DNA from: Rubinisphaera italica
Lineage (GTDB): Bacteria; Planctomycetota; Planctomycetia; Planctomycetales; Planctomycetaceae
Reading direction: 5' to 3'
DNA: 64,000 bases
Assembly: GCF_007859715.1 (NCBI RefSeq)
Contig: NZ_SJPG01000001.1
Location: 1,364,001 to 1,428,000, forward strand
Part shown: in pieces, positions 1-11,369 of the stretch
Layout of the letters: every line of letters starts with the position of its first letter
Position numbering within the stretch: the first letter of the stretch is position 1
Notes under the pieces: model-generated
What the model saw: only the letters and a program-made list of their open reading frames with translations
The model's database searches: none
What the model was told of the DNA's origin: nothing
Program-made: the position numbers and the translations under genes

Positions 1-590
1 TGAGCACTGGCAATTCCAAAGCAGATCCAGCCGACCGAACCGAGAAAAATTGCACAGAGGATCGCAAACACTGGGGAAGAACGATTCAAGTGCTGGCAGA
101 CAAGACCTTTAGCGATCGGTCGAAACTGTTTTTTTAGGGATTGCCAAAAGCCAATTTTTCGATCGTATTTGAATTTTGGGGGCCCCGGATGAATGATGGC
201 GAACAATTCCTGGTCAGGCATCATTTCAATCACACCGATGACCATCATTATTCGTAACCCGGAGATCCATGCATCATTCATGCCTCCATCTGTAATCGTG
301 GTTGGCCCGCCGAAATGGTCGATCCAGGAGAACATGGTCATTTCCATGTTCTTCGTTGCGGCCAACAAGACAAGAGTTCCTTTGAACCACTGTTCGAGAT
401 CTTTTTCCAGCTCATCATCGAGTTCCTGCACCCGGAAGATGTGGCGGAGAATAAAGCGGAATACCGGAATAGCGATCAAGCCGAGCAGGATACGAAACAA
501 CGGGCGCAGCACCGGTCCCAGAATTTTTATCTGATACAAAATTCGAAACAGACCGCCCACGCTTAATTTCCCCTGTGACCATGCTGACAT
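1..590 (-). CDS. Conserved hypothetical protein, C-terminus cut off by window edge
   Basis: An open frame of 196 codons runs on the minus strand from an ATG at 590 off the left edge of the window, with no stop. The product starts [15 protein letters not shown], has an N-terminal stretch rich in hydrophobic residues (roughly residues 20-45, [14 protein letters not shown]...), a charged central part with the acidic run [12 protein letters not shown], and a strongly hydrophobic segment near residues 175-195 ([18 protein letters not shown]) that looks membrane-spanning. No clear ribosome binding site precedes ATG 590. A GTG eleven codons in, behind AGGGGAAATT, is an alternative start. I do not recognise the family. 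The plus-strand frames over the same bases look like shadows because the minus frame is longer and protein-like. Confidence 0.7.
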   Translation of the reverse strand, partial: MSAWSQGKLSVGGLFRILYQIKILGPVLRPLFRILLGLIAIPVFRFILRHIFRVQELDDELEKDLEQWFKGTLVLLAATKNMEMTMFSWIDHFGGPTTITDGGMNDAWISGLRIMMVIGVIEMMPDQELFAIIHPGPPKFKYDRKIGFWQSLKKQFRPIAKGLVCQHLNRSSPVFAILCAIFLGSVGWICFGIASA

Positions 591-784
591 TCAGATTTCA
601 GCATATCGAATTCATGGAAATCCGCACAGGCAAAATGGCATTCCATCAGGGCATGTCTCAGGCTTGACGTTGGTATCAACCTCAACAGAATTCAAATGAA
701 CATCAATTCTTGATGGAAAACTCGGCATCTCTTCACACATCTGCGGCAGAATTTCACAATTCTGGGACCAGTGTGGAGTTGAAT

Positions 785-1750
785 ATGTCTGAAGTTGAAG
801 CGGAATACGATCAATTGAAGATCGCCGGAGTGGAAGCCTACCGAAAGCGTCAGTTTCTGCAGGCGATCGAACTGTTCACACAGGCTACAGAGATCGATTC
901 GAGTGATCCTGTCGTCTGGGAACTGCTCGGCACCTCTCAATTACGTTCGAGTTTGATGCACGATGCGGTCGATTCGTTTCAGCAAGCGATTGAAAAGAAC
1001 CCTCATCGATCGATCTCCTATATTAATATCGGAGCGATTTTTAATCGACTGGGGGAGTTTGACAAAGCGATCGATTTTTTACAGCGTGGATTACAAAGAG
1101 ATCGCCGTTCTGTAGAAGGCTATTACAATTTGGGACTGGCTTACCGTCGACTTGATGATTTTGAGCTGGCCATCACTGCGATTAAGCAGGTGCTCAGGCT
1201 AAATCCTTTGGAATGGGATGCCTTTTATCAGCTTGGGAAAATCTATCGGGATCAAGGAAAAACGAGTCAGGAGATCCACTATTATCAAAAAGCACTGGCC
1301 CTGGAGCCGGGCAACAAGCGGGTGCAGAAATCATTGCATCAGGCGATGCAGCAGCGCACGAATCAAGCCCGTGAAGTCAGCAGTTTTGGCAGGCTTGTCG
1401 ATGAGGCTCCTCAGCGACAGACCAACTCCACAACGATGCTACCTGCGTTAACGTCGAGTGAACGTTTGCATGACCGTGAAATCGTTCGCTTATGTGCAAT
1501 CGCAGCCGAATATGCCGCAGTCGATTATATGGAGTTTTTACAGGGAGAGGCACGGCAGATTCTCGATAAACTTAAAACACGTCTTTCGAGTGGGAAATCG
1601 TATTCGAGTACATTTCGCGAATTACATCAGGATTACCGTAAAACCGCACGAGATATCGCTGCCAAAAGAACGCTGGTCAATCAGAAAATGCTGCAGCTAC
1701 AGAACCACGAAAATCAGGTGCTCGCACAAATGGAAGCCAAGTTGCAGTAA
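785..1750 (+). CDS. TPR-repeat protein
   Basis: The 321-residue product is built from tandem tetratricopeptide repeats over about residues 10-185: AYRKRQFLQAIELFTQATEI, LLGTSQLRSSLMHDAVDSFQ, NIGAIFNRLGEFDKAIDFLQ, NLGLAYRRLDDFELAITAIK and QLGKIYRDQGKTSQEIHYYQ. TPRs are protein-protein docking surfaces, so a scaffold role is likely. The C-terminal third (about 220-321) has no repeats. It is rich in Lys, Arg and Gln and is probably helical or coiled (KRTLVNQKMLQLQNHENQVL). ATG 785 is chosen because GGAG lies 6 nt upstream. An in-frame ATG at 713 would add 24 residues of low-complexity Ser/Thr-rich sequence without a visible binding site. There is no signal peptide, so it is probably cytoplasmic. 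The partner is unknown. Confidence 0.85.
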   Translation: MSEVEAEYDQLKIAGVEAYRKRQFLQAIELFTQATEIDSSDPVVWELLGTSQLRSSLMHDAVDSFQQAIEKNPHRSISYINIGAIFNRLGEFDKAIDFLQRGLQRDRRSVEGYYNLGLAYRRLDDFELAITAIKQVLRLNPLEWDAFYQLGKIYRDQGKTSQEIHYYQKALALEPGNKRVQKSLHQAMQQRTNQAREVSSFGRLVDEAPQRQTNSTTMLPALTSSERLHDREIVRLCAIAAEYAAVDYMEFLQGEARQILDKLKTRLSSGKSYSSTFRELHQDYRKTARDIAAKRTLVNQKMLQLQNHENQVLAQMEAKLQ

Positions 1751-1795
1751 AACAGTAGCTGGAAGCCAGTCCTGCGGGGCGATAAACCATCTCGG

Positions 1796-2170
1796 CTAAA
1801 TATCGCTGTCCTGGACTGTTTTCTTCTTGGGATAGCCGCTCCATATCAGTTTTTTCGCCGCCTTGGGTGTCTGGCCGGATTCGAGCATTTTGAGAATTTC
1901 ACGGATGGAAACATTCGTGTGCAGAATTTTCTGTAGCTGTTTCACTGTATCCTGCGGCACATGATGGATGCCGTTGCCCTGTCCGCTCTCGATAATCGAG
2001 CCTTTCTGGTTGTAGATCACCCACAGAATTGTGCGGTCGTGAATGCGGACCCGGGTTTTGACCGAGTCGGCCAGTTTCCCTTTGGCCCGGTTCGCATTGA
2101 TGGAATAGGAATCTGGCTTTTCGAACATGATGCCGACAATATTCCAGTCTTTACTACCAAACGGCCACAT
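1796..2170 (-). CDS. Small hypothetical protein
   Basis: This 124-residue basic protein begins [20 protein letters not shown]. The middle, [20 protein letters not shown], reads as alternating beta strands. The C-terminal half ([20 protein letters not shown], then [15 protein letters not shown]) looks helical and basic. It has no signal peptide or membrane segment. It converges on the TPR gene, with 45 bases between their stops. I do not recognise the family. It is accepted as real because it is the longest frame here, is protein-like throughout, and lies between two well-supported genes. Confidence 0.6.
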   Translation of the reverse strand: MWPFGSKDWNIVGIMFEKPDSYSINANRAKGKLADSVKTRVRIHDRTILWVIYNQKGSIIESGQGNGIHHVPQDTVKQLQKILHTNVSIREILKMLESGQTPKAAKKLIWSGYPKKKTVQDSDI

Positions 2171-2243
2171 AGCAGGTCTTTCCAGGATTTCCGTTATAAG
2201 TTCGATGAAGGGACTGAGTACAATGAAGTTTTGGATCAGAGTT

Positions 2244-2320
2244 TACAAGCACGAAGCGCAAGCAAGTGTGTTATTGAATAAGCCTCATTATGTCACACTC
2301 ACTTGCGCTTCATGCTTGTA
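2244..2320. repeat. 27-bp imperfect inverted repeat (REP/MITE-like palindrome)
   Basis: Arms at 2244-2270 and 2294-2320 are 27 bases each and match at 24 positions when one is reversed, around a 23-base loop. The core TACAAGCA.GAAGCGCAAG is conserved in both arms. The element lies between two minus-strand genes and is followed at 2333 by a short A-rich tract. From memory, the GAAGCGCAAGC(G/A)AGTG word recurs between genes in planctomycete genomes. I cannot confirm copy number here because no second copy was noticed in the window. It could act as a transcript-end hairpin for the gene starting at 6380. Confidence 0.75.
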
Positions 2321-2354
2321 CCGATGTGAAATTCTAAAAAATTAACGAACAAGC

Positions 2355-5300
2355 TTACGATTTATCCCGAGGACGTTTCGATTGTTTTCGTGGATTCGGC
2401 ATGAAATCGTCGTTCCAGGTTTTGAGTTGTCGTCGCATTTCCCGCAGGTTAATCGTTACCGGAATGATGATCTGCTCGCCGTAGGGATCGTTGCTCAAAT
2501 GTTCGGGAGCTTCAAAGTTACGGAGTTCCTGATCGAGCACTCGCAACCACTCAGGTACCTCAAGGCCTGTTCCCGAAGTACCGTCTTGATACTGTTCTAT
2601 TTGCACACGCAAGTCATCAAAGTATTCGCGACGAACAGATTCGTCTTTTTCTTCCATAATTTCCCGCACCAGTGCCAGCATACGATTGATGGCAATCGGC
2701 TTGACGAATCGTTCTTCGATGTGATCTTTCAGAGCCGGGAGTTTGACGCCGTATTGAGCTTCGAGGTCGTGCAGAATTAAAAGATGCTCATCGGCTTGTT
2801 CGGAACTGCGGATCGCGAAAATATGTTCCCAGTTTTGGGCCGCTTGATAACGGCCAATTTCGATCAACGCTTCATGAGCAATGCGATACGGCGTGTAATT
2901 CCAGTCGTCCCGATCATATTCGGCTTCAAGGCGGACGAAGTCGAGAAAACAATCGAATCTTTCGCCATAGTCGGAGTGCGTGGTCGTGCTGTTGTATTCG
3001 AGGAAGCGATCGAACTTGTCGATCAGAATTCCATAAATCATTTCCAGATGAGCAGCCGCTTCGCGGGGTTCAATCACGCTGTCACGCAAGTCTTCAATCA
3101 ATGGATTCGGGTGAATCGGATCGTCGTTTTCATCCAGATATTGTAGAAATTCTTCAACGCCAGTCTGCACAATGGCCCGGACATAACCAAGCGTCAAATT
3201 ACGGGCATGAAATAAATCGGAACCGTATTTGTGGATGAATTCGATCGTATCCTGCCAGACGGAATCGACATTCATCGCTTCTGCAGCCGAGAGTCGCATG
3301 GTCTCGCTGTGCCGGAGCCAGATATCGCGGTAGTGATCGACCACTTCGGTGAGAATATCAATCAGTTCGGAGTCTTCCAGTTTGCCAGATCGCCAGTTCT
3401 GAGACGATTTGAGCATATTGGATAATGTGTTTGAGAGGGCCAGTCGAAACAATCGATCAAATTCAGTGATCGCAGGTCCGCGAGGACGGGAAGATCGTTC
3501 CATGTCGTAGGCAGTCACCATCACCTGCCAGGTTTCCCGGTACATTCCTAATGCTGGCAGAGCCGTCACAAGGAAGCGGAGCAGGGCGTGCATCTCCTGA
3601 GCATCGGCAATGGAACGAGGTGTTCCTCCATTTTCGAGCGGCATGTATAGCAGCTTACGACGGGAAAGACGTTTCAATGCTTTCGGCAACAATTCTTTAA
3701 TAGACGTGATATTGTGAGACAGAATTGCATGCAGGAATTCTGTCAGCCAGACGTCTTTGAGTTTCGGTTTTTTGACACCATCATACAGCAGGGAATCGGC
3801 CAGGCGTCGGACAAAACGCAGGCGGGTTAACGTCCAGATGACATTGTGCATCAAGTACAGTTTTGACTGCAGCTGAATATCGTATTCGATATTGGCATCG
3901 TGGCTGCCAGATGGGGGAGCGAGTTGCTTCAGATGAATTTCGTGCAGAAACTGCCCCAGCTCGCGTTCAAATTCAAAGAGCGTGTTCGACCAGGCGACAA
4001 TCGTTTTACGAACAGTTGCTGACGTTTCTTTAGACTCGTTTGCTTCTTCGGCATCCGATTTTCTTAACAGTCTTGCAGCAACAATGATGGCCTGCTGCTG
4101 AAGTTCGGCGACACTTTGCAGGAATTTGAGTTGGGATTCGTAGGACCGTCCCCAGCGTTCAAATTCGTTATTCTCATAGGGAGAAGAGCCATCTGAAAGA
4201 CTTCCTTCCTGACCATCATCAGCCGAGTCGCGAAAGGTGACTCCCTCGTAGGCGGCTGCGAATGGGCTGTCTGGATCTTCTTCCTCTTCCTGACCCCACG
4301 GACCATCCAGTGCGGGTTCGTCCCACCAGTCCTGGTCGTCCTCTTCACTGCTCGGAGGAGCCGCACTGGCTTCAATTGACATTCGGGGCATTCCCCACCG
4401 ACTGCCCGCATTGGCTTCGAGCAATTCCAGTGAACGTCGATAACGATCAAATAGTTGAGAGTCATCGTCTTCAGATTGCCTTAAGAGGTTTGCCCACTCG
4501 AGCAGAGACACACTGAAGGTTTCATCAAACTGAACCGAATCCGACTCTTCAATCTGACTGAACCACTGCATCAGTAAACCAAAGGCGGAATTCAAATCCC
4601 GTTTGTCGAGCAGTACGCTGACGATATTATGATACGCCAGATGCGAATCGAACATTTCGACATGTGTCCGCCAGAAGGCCAGACTGTTTTCTTCAGGATC
4701 GGCTTTGTGCCAGGCGAGCAAAGTGCGAGCGACAATCATAGCCGATTCGTAAGTTTTTAAGCCATACAGCTTAGGGATATCTTCCACGGTTGTGGTGGCG
4801 TAATCATCCCAATGTTCTGCAAAGGTTTTGAACGAATCACTCAGTTGGGAGATGATTTCTTCCCGACCTGCAATCGCCGCTTCGGTCAGCGTTTCGGCAT
4901 GGACCGAAAAAATCTGCTCCATAACATCGATCAGAATTTCGACTCTGACATCTGGAACGGAGTCGTCTCGATTGGAGAAAAGATTGAATTGCCCCTGAAA
5001 GCCGAGAATGTTCCAGGGATCGATGAAGGCACCGCATTCGACTCCACGTCGGTAGAGTTCTTTAATTTCTGTCAATCTTGGTAATGATTGTTCAAATTCG
5101 CCAGCATGATTGTGTTGTTGAATAATCCGAATTCGCCATTGAATTTCCGTTTCAAAGCGGATCGAGGCAGCAGGGATGATTTCAGACTGACGACGGCTCT
5201 CTTCGGCATAACCCATGCGGGCATACATCAACGCCAGTTCGCGATTTCGAACCTGCTGGGCTCCATAATTGGAGAGAAACATATTCAGTGCGTGCCGGAC

Positions 5301-6380
5301 ATGCCCGAATGGTTGTTGAGTGACCTGCTGCTGCTGGTAAAGCCGTTCGGCTCGCGGGCCATCCACTTCAGACATTAAATGTTCGTAAAAGAAATCCCTT
5401 TGTCGAGCTACGATCGGCAGAAGTGACGAGAGCGAGACGGTCGAGTCGAACGTATCTGGCCCGGATCCACTGATTGAGGAAGCCATCAGGATGGTGCCTC
5501 CCAATGCTGCCGAAGCATCGAACAGGGCTTCCTCGTAAGGGATCTTTTCAAATTGACAGCTGTATTGAATCCAGTCGATCAGGGAATCGAGAATGATGCT
5601 GCGAACCACAAAACGGTGATAGTAGCCATCCAGCCCAATGCGATGGGGATCCCATTCTCCGAATAGATAGTTCGTCCGCTTAAAGACAGGATGATTATAA
5701 TCGTAGGCGCGAACATCGACGGCGAGTTCATCGAGGTTCCGTCTCAGAAAATGGGTGGCTGTAATCACTGTTTCTGGAACTTTTTCGAGCAGTGAAAGTG
5801 TCTTCTGTATGAGGTCCTGATACTTCCCGACAGCTGTTCCAGTTTCCTGAAAATACAAGGGGATCAATGCTGATTTTTCGTGCGGGTAGGGTTGAACCAT
5901 TCGCCCGTTTTCCAGCAAGGCAACGGGGCGATAACCGATAAAATCGTTCACGTGCAGGATGGCGTTTTGAACAAGACTATCGACATCCTGAGCAGTGGAC
6001 TGTTGAGCCAGGACTGCTTCTGCAAGAGTCGCAATAAAAAACGGTTCAATGAGTCGTTCTTTGGGAAAGTGAAACAGCAGATCGTGATGATAGCTGTAAT
6101 AGGCATCAAGCATATGACTAAACAGGATTTCAAGTACATTTGTTGCTTGTGTCGATTCCCGAAAAGCGGGGTTTTCGACCTGCAACTCTTGCAATTGCTC
6201 CTGCAAAAATTCGTGAACAGGAGCCAGATCACTGACTCCGAAGTGTCCGAACAGTAGATTCCAATTGTTGAACGCACCGTAATCCCGGCTGCCATTGGAG
6301 AAATTTAAATATCCCAGAAGGCCACGGGCGGCTTCAATAATGCTCTCGTCTGGACGATCTGCTGATGAAATTTTCGACAT
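2355..6380 (-). CDS. Very large hypothetical protein (1341 aa)
   Basis: A single uninterrupted frame encodes a 1341-residue acidic protein with no signal peptide and no convincing membrane segment, so it is probably cytoplasmic. Most of it reads as helical, with many Leu/Arg/Glu heptad-like stretches (for example [29 protein letters not shown]) that resemble an alpha-solenoid. I cannot assign TPR or HEAT units with confidence. An acidic, probably disordered linker lies around residues 670-740 ([20 protein letters not shown], then [10 protein letters not shown]) and may separate two lobes. The frame opens at TTG 6383; ATG 6380 is taken as the start ([13 protein letters not shown]). It stands alone, with a 308-base gap upstream and the palindrome at 2244 downstream. 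I recognise no domain. A planctomycete-specific scaffold is a guess. Confidence 0.85.
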   Translation of the reverse strand: MSKISSADRPDESIIEAARGLLGYLNFSNGSRDYGAFNNWNLLFGHFGVSDLAPVHEFLQEQLQELQVENPAFRESTQATNVLEILFSHMLDAYYSYHHDLLFHFPKERLIEPFFIATLAEAVLAQQSTAQDVDSLVQNAILHVNDFIGYRPVALLENGRMVQPYPHEKSALIPLYFQETGTAVGKYQDLIQKTLSLLEKVPETVITATHFLRRNLDELAVDVRAYDYNHPVFKRTNYLFGEWDPHRIGLDGYYHRFVVRSIILDSLIDWIQYSCQFEKIPYEEALFDASAALGGTILMASSISGSGPDTFDSTVSLSSLLPIVARQRDFFYEHLMSEVDGPRAERLYQQQQVTQQPFGHVRHALNMFLSNYGAQQVRNRELALMYARMGYAEESRRQSEIIPAASIRFETEIQWRIRIIQQHNHAGEFEQSLPRLTEIKELYRRGVECGAFIDPWNILGFQGQFNLFSNRDDSVPDVRVEILIDVMEQIFSVHAETLTEAAIAGREEIISQLSDSFKTFAEHWDDYATTTVEDIPKLYGLKTYESAMIVARTLLAWHKADPEENSLAFWRTHVEMFDSHLAYHNIVSVLLDKRDLNSAFGLLMQWFSQIEESDSVQFDETFSVSLLEWANLLRQSEDDDSQLFDRYRRSLELLEANAGSRWGMPRMSIEASAAPPSSEEDDQDWWDEPALDGPWGQEEEEDPDSPFAAAYEGVTFRDSADDGQEGSLSDGSSPYENNEFERWGRSYESQLKFLQSVAELQQQAIIVAARLLRKSDAEEANESKETSATVRKTIVAWSNTLFEFERELGQFLHEIHLKQLAPPSGSHDANIEYDIQLQSKLYLMHNVIWTLTRLRFVRRLADSLLYDGVKKPKLKDVWLTEFLHAILSHNITSIKELLPKALKRLSRRKLLYMPLENGGTPRSIADAQEMHALLRFLVTALPALGMYRETWQVMVTAYDMERSSRPRGPAITEFDRLFRLALSNTLSNMLKSSQNWRSGKLEDSELIDILTEVVDHYRDIWLRHSETMRLSAAEAMNVDSVWQDTIEFIHKYGSDLFHARNLTLGYVRAIVQTGVEEFLQYLDENDDPIHPNPLIEDLRDSVIEPREAAAHLEMIYGILIDKFDRFLEYNSTTTHSDYGERFDCFLDFVRLEAEYDRDDWNYTPYRIAHEALIEIGRYQAAQNWEHIFAIRSSEQADEHLLILHDLEAQYGVKLPALKDHIEERFVKPIAINRMLALVREIMEEKDESVRREYFDDLRVQIEQYQDGTSGTGLEVPEWLRVLDQELRNFEAPEHLSNDPYGEQIIIPVTINLREMRRQLKTWNDDFMPNPRKQSKRPRDKS

Positions 6381-6688
6381 CAAGTTCTGTACTCTTTCCC
6401 ACAGTCATACTGTGGTTCTATCTGGTTCCTTTTCCTCAATGGAAACTTTAACAAAAGCCAGTCTTCATTGCAGCTATGAGAATGCCATACTGGAATTATG
6501 TCCTCCTCTCGCTTGTCAGCAAGGGGAACTCAAATTATCGATTCAGCCAGCATCGTATATCTGAAAGTCAAATGAGGCCGTTCCTGGATGTTTTACACGG
6601 CTAGCTCCATTTGATCAGGAGCCTCCGAGTGGATATGGTTAAGTCTGTCTCCGATTAATATTTCTACACTTACCAGAAAAAATGAGCA
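6381..6688. other. Intergenic region between divergent genes, no gene seen
   Basis: This 308-base gap separates the divergent 1341-residue gene and bshB1, so it should hold promoters in both directions. I find no RNA gene, strong hairpin or convincing -35/-10 pair. The only frame of note (6295-6564) overlaps the coding start of the minus gene and has no protein-like character. Confidence 0.5.
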
Positions 6689-7414
<726 letters not shown>

Positions 7415-7728
7415 AGCAGTTTCAAAATTAACGTATCGCGTACAGCCGGGGCAACACCGAGTATTAAGGTAAAAATCGTTCCAGCGACGGCACATTGCAA
7501 TTAGTAATGCTCTAAGTTGCGTTCGGCGTAAGACTTAGTCAGAATGATTCTTGACAGAACATGGAATCTCTTCACAATTCAATCTGAAATTGACTCTGTT
7601 AATCCATCACTCTGTTAATACACCATATTGTTAATCGAATACGGTGAAAAATTGGCATACTCTGTGTGTACAAAATCTCATACTTCATAAGACAAGCCTC
7701 AACAGGCCACTAATTAACCTCGAATATC
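7415..7728. other. Promoter region of the PP2C gene
   Basis: No gene is seen in this 314-base gap. It contains a TTGACA at 7551-7556 with CACAAT 16 bases later, which is a weak sigma-70-like pair, and then the three TGTTAAT boxes annotated separately. A string of A+T-rich sequence continues to the ATG at 7729. Confidence 0.4.
7593..7640. promoter_or_regulatory. Three TGTTAAT boxes at 16-bp spacing (putative operator)
   Basis: TGTTAAT occurs at 7597-7603, 7613-7619 and 7629-7635, exactly 16 bases apart. The first two copies share the longer word ACTCTGTTAAT. A regular spacing of about one and a half helical turns suggests a direct-repeat binding site for a regulator. The last box ends 93 bases before the start codon of the PP2C gene, which it would control. 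No factor can be named. Confidence 0.5.
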
Positions 7729-8466
7729 ATGCCAGACATACGCATCGGCCAACTTAGCATTACCGGCAATTACCGGAAAAATAACGAGGACAATCTTCAC
7801 GTCGATGAGGAGAATCGTTTCTTCATCGTGGCTGATGGGATGGGCGGACAGAGTGCCGGGGAAAAAGCGAGTCAGTTAGCGGTTGAGCTAGTCCCCAAAA
7901 AGCTGAACGAGTTAATTGATTTTATCGACGATACTCCTGATCGAATTCGTACCGCGATTGATGATGCAGTCGGGAATGCCAATTCGGAAATCATGGTTCT
8001 TGGAAGAGTCGACCCGGAATTGCACAACATGGGAACCACCATTGTTTTGCTCGTCTGGGTGGGAGATACCTTTTATATTGGCAACGTGGGTGACAGTCGC
8101 GCGTATCTATTACGAAAGAACAAGCTCGAACAGATTACTAAAGATCATTCTCTCGTACAGGCACTGATGGATGCCGGTACAATTTCACCCGATGAAGCCC
8201 GCTCACATCGTTACAAAAATGTTCTGGTGAGATACCTGGGATCAAAAGAGGGGGGAGAAGGGGTTTCAACCCATGAAATCCAATATCAAGCCGGCGATCG
8301 ATTTTTTCTCTGTACCGATGGCGTGACCGATGGGCTGGATGATAACGAACTGCGTGAATTGCTCAAATCGGATGATGATCCTCAACAAATAGCGGATTCG
8401 ATCATTCTGGCAGCACAAAAAGGTGGGTCAAAAGATAACATTACTTGTATCGTACTCGATGTTTAG
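7729..8466 (+). CDS. PPM/PP2C-family Ser/Thr protein phosphatase
   Basis: This 245-residue, single-domain, metal-dependent phosphatase shows the ordered PP2C motifs: KNNEDN at 18-23, VADGMGG at 34-40 (metal-binding Asp36), GDSRAYL at 121-127, CTDGVTDGL at 195-203 and SKDNIT near 235. The bacterial class removes phosphate from Ser/Thr on targets of Hanks-type kinases, which planctomycetes have in number. No kinase is adjacent. The length matches stand-alone PrpC/Stp enzymes, and there is no membrane segment, so it should be cytosolic. The gene follows the triple TGTTAAT array and precedes a membrane transferase on the same strand after 80 bases. Confidence 0.93.
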   Translation: MPDIRIGQLSITGNYRKNNEDNLHVDEENRFFIVADGMGGQSAGEKASQLAVELVPKKLNELIDFIDDTPDRIRTAIDDAVGNANSEIMVLGRVDPELHNMGTTIVLLVWVGDTFYIGNVGDSRAYLLRKNKLEQITKDHSLVQALMDAGTISPDEARSHRYKNVLVRYLGSKEGGEGVSTHEIQYQAGDRFFLCTDGVTDGLDDNELRELLKSDDDPQQIADSIILAAQKGGSKDNITCIVLDV

Positions 8467-8546
8467 TGCCGTCCCGATGGAATCGAATTATACCACGACA
8501 GGTCGCTGCAACCAGCGGTAAGTCACTTCTTGCGGGTTCATAAATT

Positions 8547-10175
8547 GTGAGTAAAGAGACGACCGAGACTTCCGTCGATGTTCCTGAGGTCGTCCACAAA
8601 CAGTCTTTCTTGTCCCTGCTTGTAATCGCAGCCACAATTGCAATCACATTACTTCAAGTCATCGTGCTGAGCTCAACCCATTTGCCTTTGGGTGTCTCTG
8701 GAGAATGGGCTTGGCCTCGGATCCCTTCGGGAAATACCGAGTTGCTTGCAGTGGTGTTTACAATTCTCCTGTGCACTGGTTATCTGACCTTGTTGTGGAT
8801 GGGAAGTCGCTGGTTTGATCAATCTGGACGTGTGCGGATCGCAATGGTATTGCTGTTATTGGTAATCGCATCGTGGATATTGATACCGACATTGCGTTCG
8901 GTTCCGGCAGGAATATATGGCACGGCGGGGGCGAGTTGGGTCACATATTATCCGCGTATGTCGGGTTACTACACGGCTGCTATGAATAACGAGGAGACTT
9001 CCACGGAATTTCTGGCAGGCTATGAAGATGTTGTGAGGCAGGGAGATTATCTGCATCAGGGGACCCACCCTCCTGGTTTGATTCTCTATTTTCGAGTGTT
9101 AAAAACGATATGCACGGCTTCTCCTGCGCTCTCGAAATTATTGATCGAAACGGAGTCGCAACCGCTTCACGATGGGCTGGATGTTGTTGAGCAACTTGCT
9201 CGGGAAAATGGTCAAGTTTTTACGGAATCGCATCGAGCTGTTTTGTCACTCAATCTCTGGGTGACTAGTTTGGTCGCGGCATTAACTGTTATCCCCTTGT
9301 TCCTCATTACCTGGCAATTTGTTCCTTTCCGGTCGGCCTGGCTCGTTGCGGGTTTGTGGCCATTGATTCCTTCGTTATCTGTGTTTGCTCCGAAATCAGA
9401 TTTGCTGCTTCCCTTTTTCTCGGCCTGGGTAACTGCCTGCTGGATCTTGTCGGTCCGCAGGAATTCGATCGGACTCAGTTTGTTAGCAGGTTTGATTTTC
9501 TGGTTCGGCTGTTTAATTTCGTTAGCAGTAATCGTCGTGCCTGTAATTCTTGCCGTGTGGGTGATTCTCAATTCACTCTTTGAAACAATGCAAAATGATC
9601 AAAATCGCTTTGACAAGCATTCCGTTTCGAAATTGATTCGAGGACTGCATTGGAAACCTGCGATCGGCTCCCTGGTCGTGTTTGTTGTGATGACTTTGTT
9701 CACTGCATTGATCTTCAAGTTGAATCTGTGGACGATCTGGCGATTGAACTTGCAGAATCATGCGACGTTTTACGATCACAATACCAGGACATATCTTTGG
9801 TGGCTGCTTGTGAATCCACTCGAATTGATATTTGCATTAGGGCCAGTGGTCACAGTTCTTGTGCTGGGGACTTTGTTGACGAGCTTGAAACATCGAGTCT
9901 GGACTTCGGCAACCGCATGGACGTTAGCTGTGACAATTGTCTGGAGTCTGTTGTGGCTCAGTGGGAAAAACATGGGCGAAGCGGCTCGACTCTGGATTTT
10001 TCTCACGCCATTATTTCTTTCAGCTGGAGGTGGTTTGTTGGATCAATGTCTCACGAACTCTTCATTCGATCGGTCTCGAACGTTCTACTTTTGCCTCTTT
10101 ATTTGCCAGGGTATCGTTGCCATTGTTACCGTCATCCATATCGATGCGTTCGATTTTTCCTCCTTTCTCAAATAA
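8547..10175 (+). CDS. Polytopic GT-C-like glycosyltransferase (ArnT/PMT type)
   Basis: The product has 542 residues with about ten hydrophobic segments, starting with LLVIAATIAITLLQVIVLSS near 28-47. A large extracytoplasmic loop after the second or third helix contains YYPRMSGYYTAAM and GTHPPGLILYFRVL. The HPPG element is frequent in GT-C fold transferases that use polyprenyl-phosphate sugars and act on the outer face of the cytoplasmic membrane. The start is a GTG at 8547, with TTG at 8545 out of frame. The acceptor and sugar are unknown. The remaining helices are regular, and nothing suggests truncation. A polytopic protein of other function is possible because sequence in this class is weakly conserved. 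Confidence 0.65.
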   Translation: MSKETTETSVDVPEVVHKQSFLSLLVIAATIAITLLQVIVLSSTHLPLGVSGEWAWPRIPSGNTELLAVVFTILLCTGYLTLLWMGSRWFDQSGRVRIAMVLLLLVIASWILIPTLRSVPAGIYGTAGASWVTYYPRMSGYYTAAMNNEETSTEFLAGYEDVVRQGDYLHQGTHPPGLILYFRVLKTICTASPALSKLLIETESQPLHDGLDVVEQLARENGQVFTESHRAVLSLNLWVTSLVAALTVIPLFLITWQFVPFRSAWLVAGLWPLIPSLSVFAPKSDLLLPFFSAWVTACWILSVRRNSIGLSLLAGLIFWFGCLISLAVIVVPVILAVWVILNSLFETMQNDQNRFDKHSVSKLIRGLHWKPAIGSLVVFVVMTLFTALIFKLNLWTIWRLNLQNHATFYDHNTRTYLWWLLVNPLELIFALGPVVTVLVLGTLLTSLKHRVWTSATAWTLAVTIVWSLLWLSGKNMGEAARLWIFLTPLFLSAGGGLLDQCLTNSSFDRSRTFYFCLFICQGIVAIVTVIHIDAFDFSSFLK

Positions 10176-10368
10176 TCCTCATAGATGGACTTGAGTCTGA
10201 GAAAGAAGTCCGATTGAAGCGAGAATGCGGAATCAGATGAAGAGTCTGGCTTAAAATTGCGATAATCGAGTAAAGAACGTTCGGTTTCTATTCGCACATG
10301 CTCATTTTGGCAGGCGAGCTATTCCTCAGGCTGTTCTTCAGACACATTCTCATGACTGAGTTTCCTTC

Positions 10369-11253
10369 ATGGTCAGCAAATCGATTGCCACTGTTTTCAT
10401 GATGTGCCTGACTCTTCTTACGGGATGCAGCAAGGAAGAAAAAGTCTTTAATGAGGTAAAGCATCCCCATGAACTGCTCAAAGCCTCGGAGGTCAGTCAG
10501 TTTCTAAAAATTGTCCATGGACTTCCTGATCATCAACTCCCACCGTTACCACTGTTATTCACCCAGGCACCAGAATGGGAATTTGATCGGGAATTGACTA
10601 TTGCTGGCTTAGTTCGAGAGTTTCAGAAGTCCAATGGTCGGCACTGGCTTTCAGCTTCCGTTGTCTCCAGACTGGAAAATGATCAGCTACTTCAGAAATT
10701 GCTGGATGAATATCAGTTATCGACTCGTCAGTTTCTTGGTTTGGCAGAATCCGTCTGCATGGCAGCAGCTCGAACTTTCTACACGGACAAAGACAAATTG
10801 GAAATGATAATTCGGGAGGGGCGCATCAAACTCGCCCAATTACAAAAGCAGCAGGATATCTTTGCCACATTGCCGGAAGAAGATAAGTATGAGGTGATTC
10901 ATCAGGCTGCTTGGATTGCGCGCGTAGACCGTGCTGAAAATCTTATCGATGTTCCCCTGGAGAATGTGGAATTGATTCAGCGACACTGGGACGTAATTTC
11001 TCCATTTTTACCGATGGAGTGCCAGCAGGATCCCATGTCAGACATTATCGATACACTTCATGTCTATGGGATGCCATTTGAAGAACTGCCTGGGACAGGA
11101 TTGGATTCGGAATTGACCTGGACACCAAGTGATCATCGCGTGAGGATCGAACATGCCACTGAGCAGCAGATCTCAGATTACGACTTGGAAAAATCTCACC
11201 GAAATACGAAATCTCTAGCTGAACGGGATGATAAGACAGATCGAGATCTATGA
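10369..11253 (+). CDS. Putative lipoprotein of unknown function
   Basis: This 294-residue protein starts with a lipoprotein signal, MVSKSIATVFMMCLTLLTGC, followed by SK. The lipobox LTGC puts the lipidated cysteine at residue 20. The mature part is helical and charged (LAQLQKQQDIFATLPEEDKY) with a polar tail rich in Ser, Arg and Asp. No catalytic motif is visible. It probably sits on the periplasmic face of a membrane. It lies 193 bases after the GT-C-like gene on the same strand. I do not recognise the family. Confidence 0.75.
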   Translation: MVSKSIATVFMMCLTLLTGCSKEEKVFNEVKHPHELLKASEVSQFLKIVHGLPDHQLPPLPLLFTQAPEWEFDRELTIAGLVREFQKSNGRHWLSASVVSRLENDQLLQKLLDEYQLSTRQFLGLAESVCMAAARTFYTDKDKLEMIIREGRIKLAQLQKQQDIFATLPEEDKYEVIHQAAWIARVDRAENLIDVPLENVELIQRHWDVISPFLPMECQQDPMSDIIDTLHVYGMPFEELPGTGLDSELTWTPSDHRVRIEHATEQQISDYDLEKSHRNTKSLAERDDKTDRDL

Positions 11254-11369
11254 GCGAAAGAGCCTTCGCCAGGACTGTCAAGAATACAAAATGGAAAATG
11301 TTCTAGCGAACTCTTCCCAGCAGAGTTAATAATATTTCATCGAATCAATTATCTGGAAATGGCGGAGCC

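Noticed and set aside
193..566. Plus-strand open frames at 193-534 and 315-566
   Set aside because: Antisense to the longer partial minus-strand gene (1-590), with Ser-repeat and Met-rich sequence characteristic of a shadow frame.
4064..4465. Minus-strand frame at 4064-4465 within the 1341-residue gene
   Set aside because: Overlaps the large gene in another frame and shows Pro/Arg-rich sequence without domain character.
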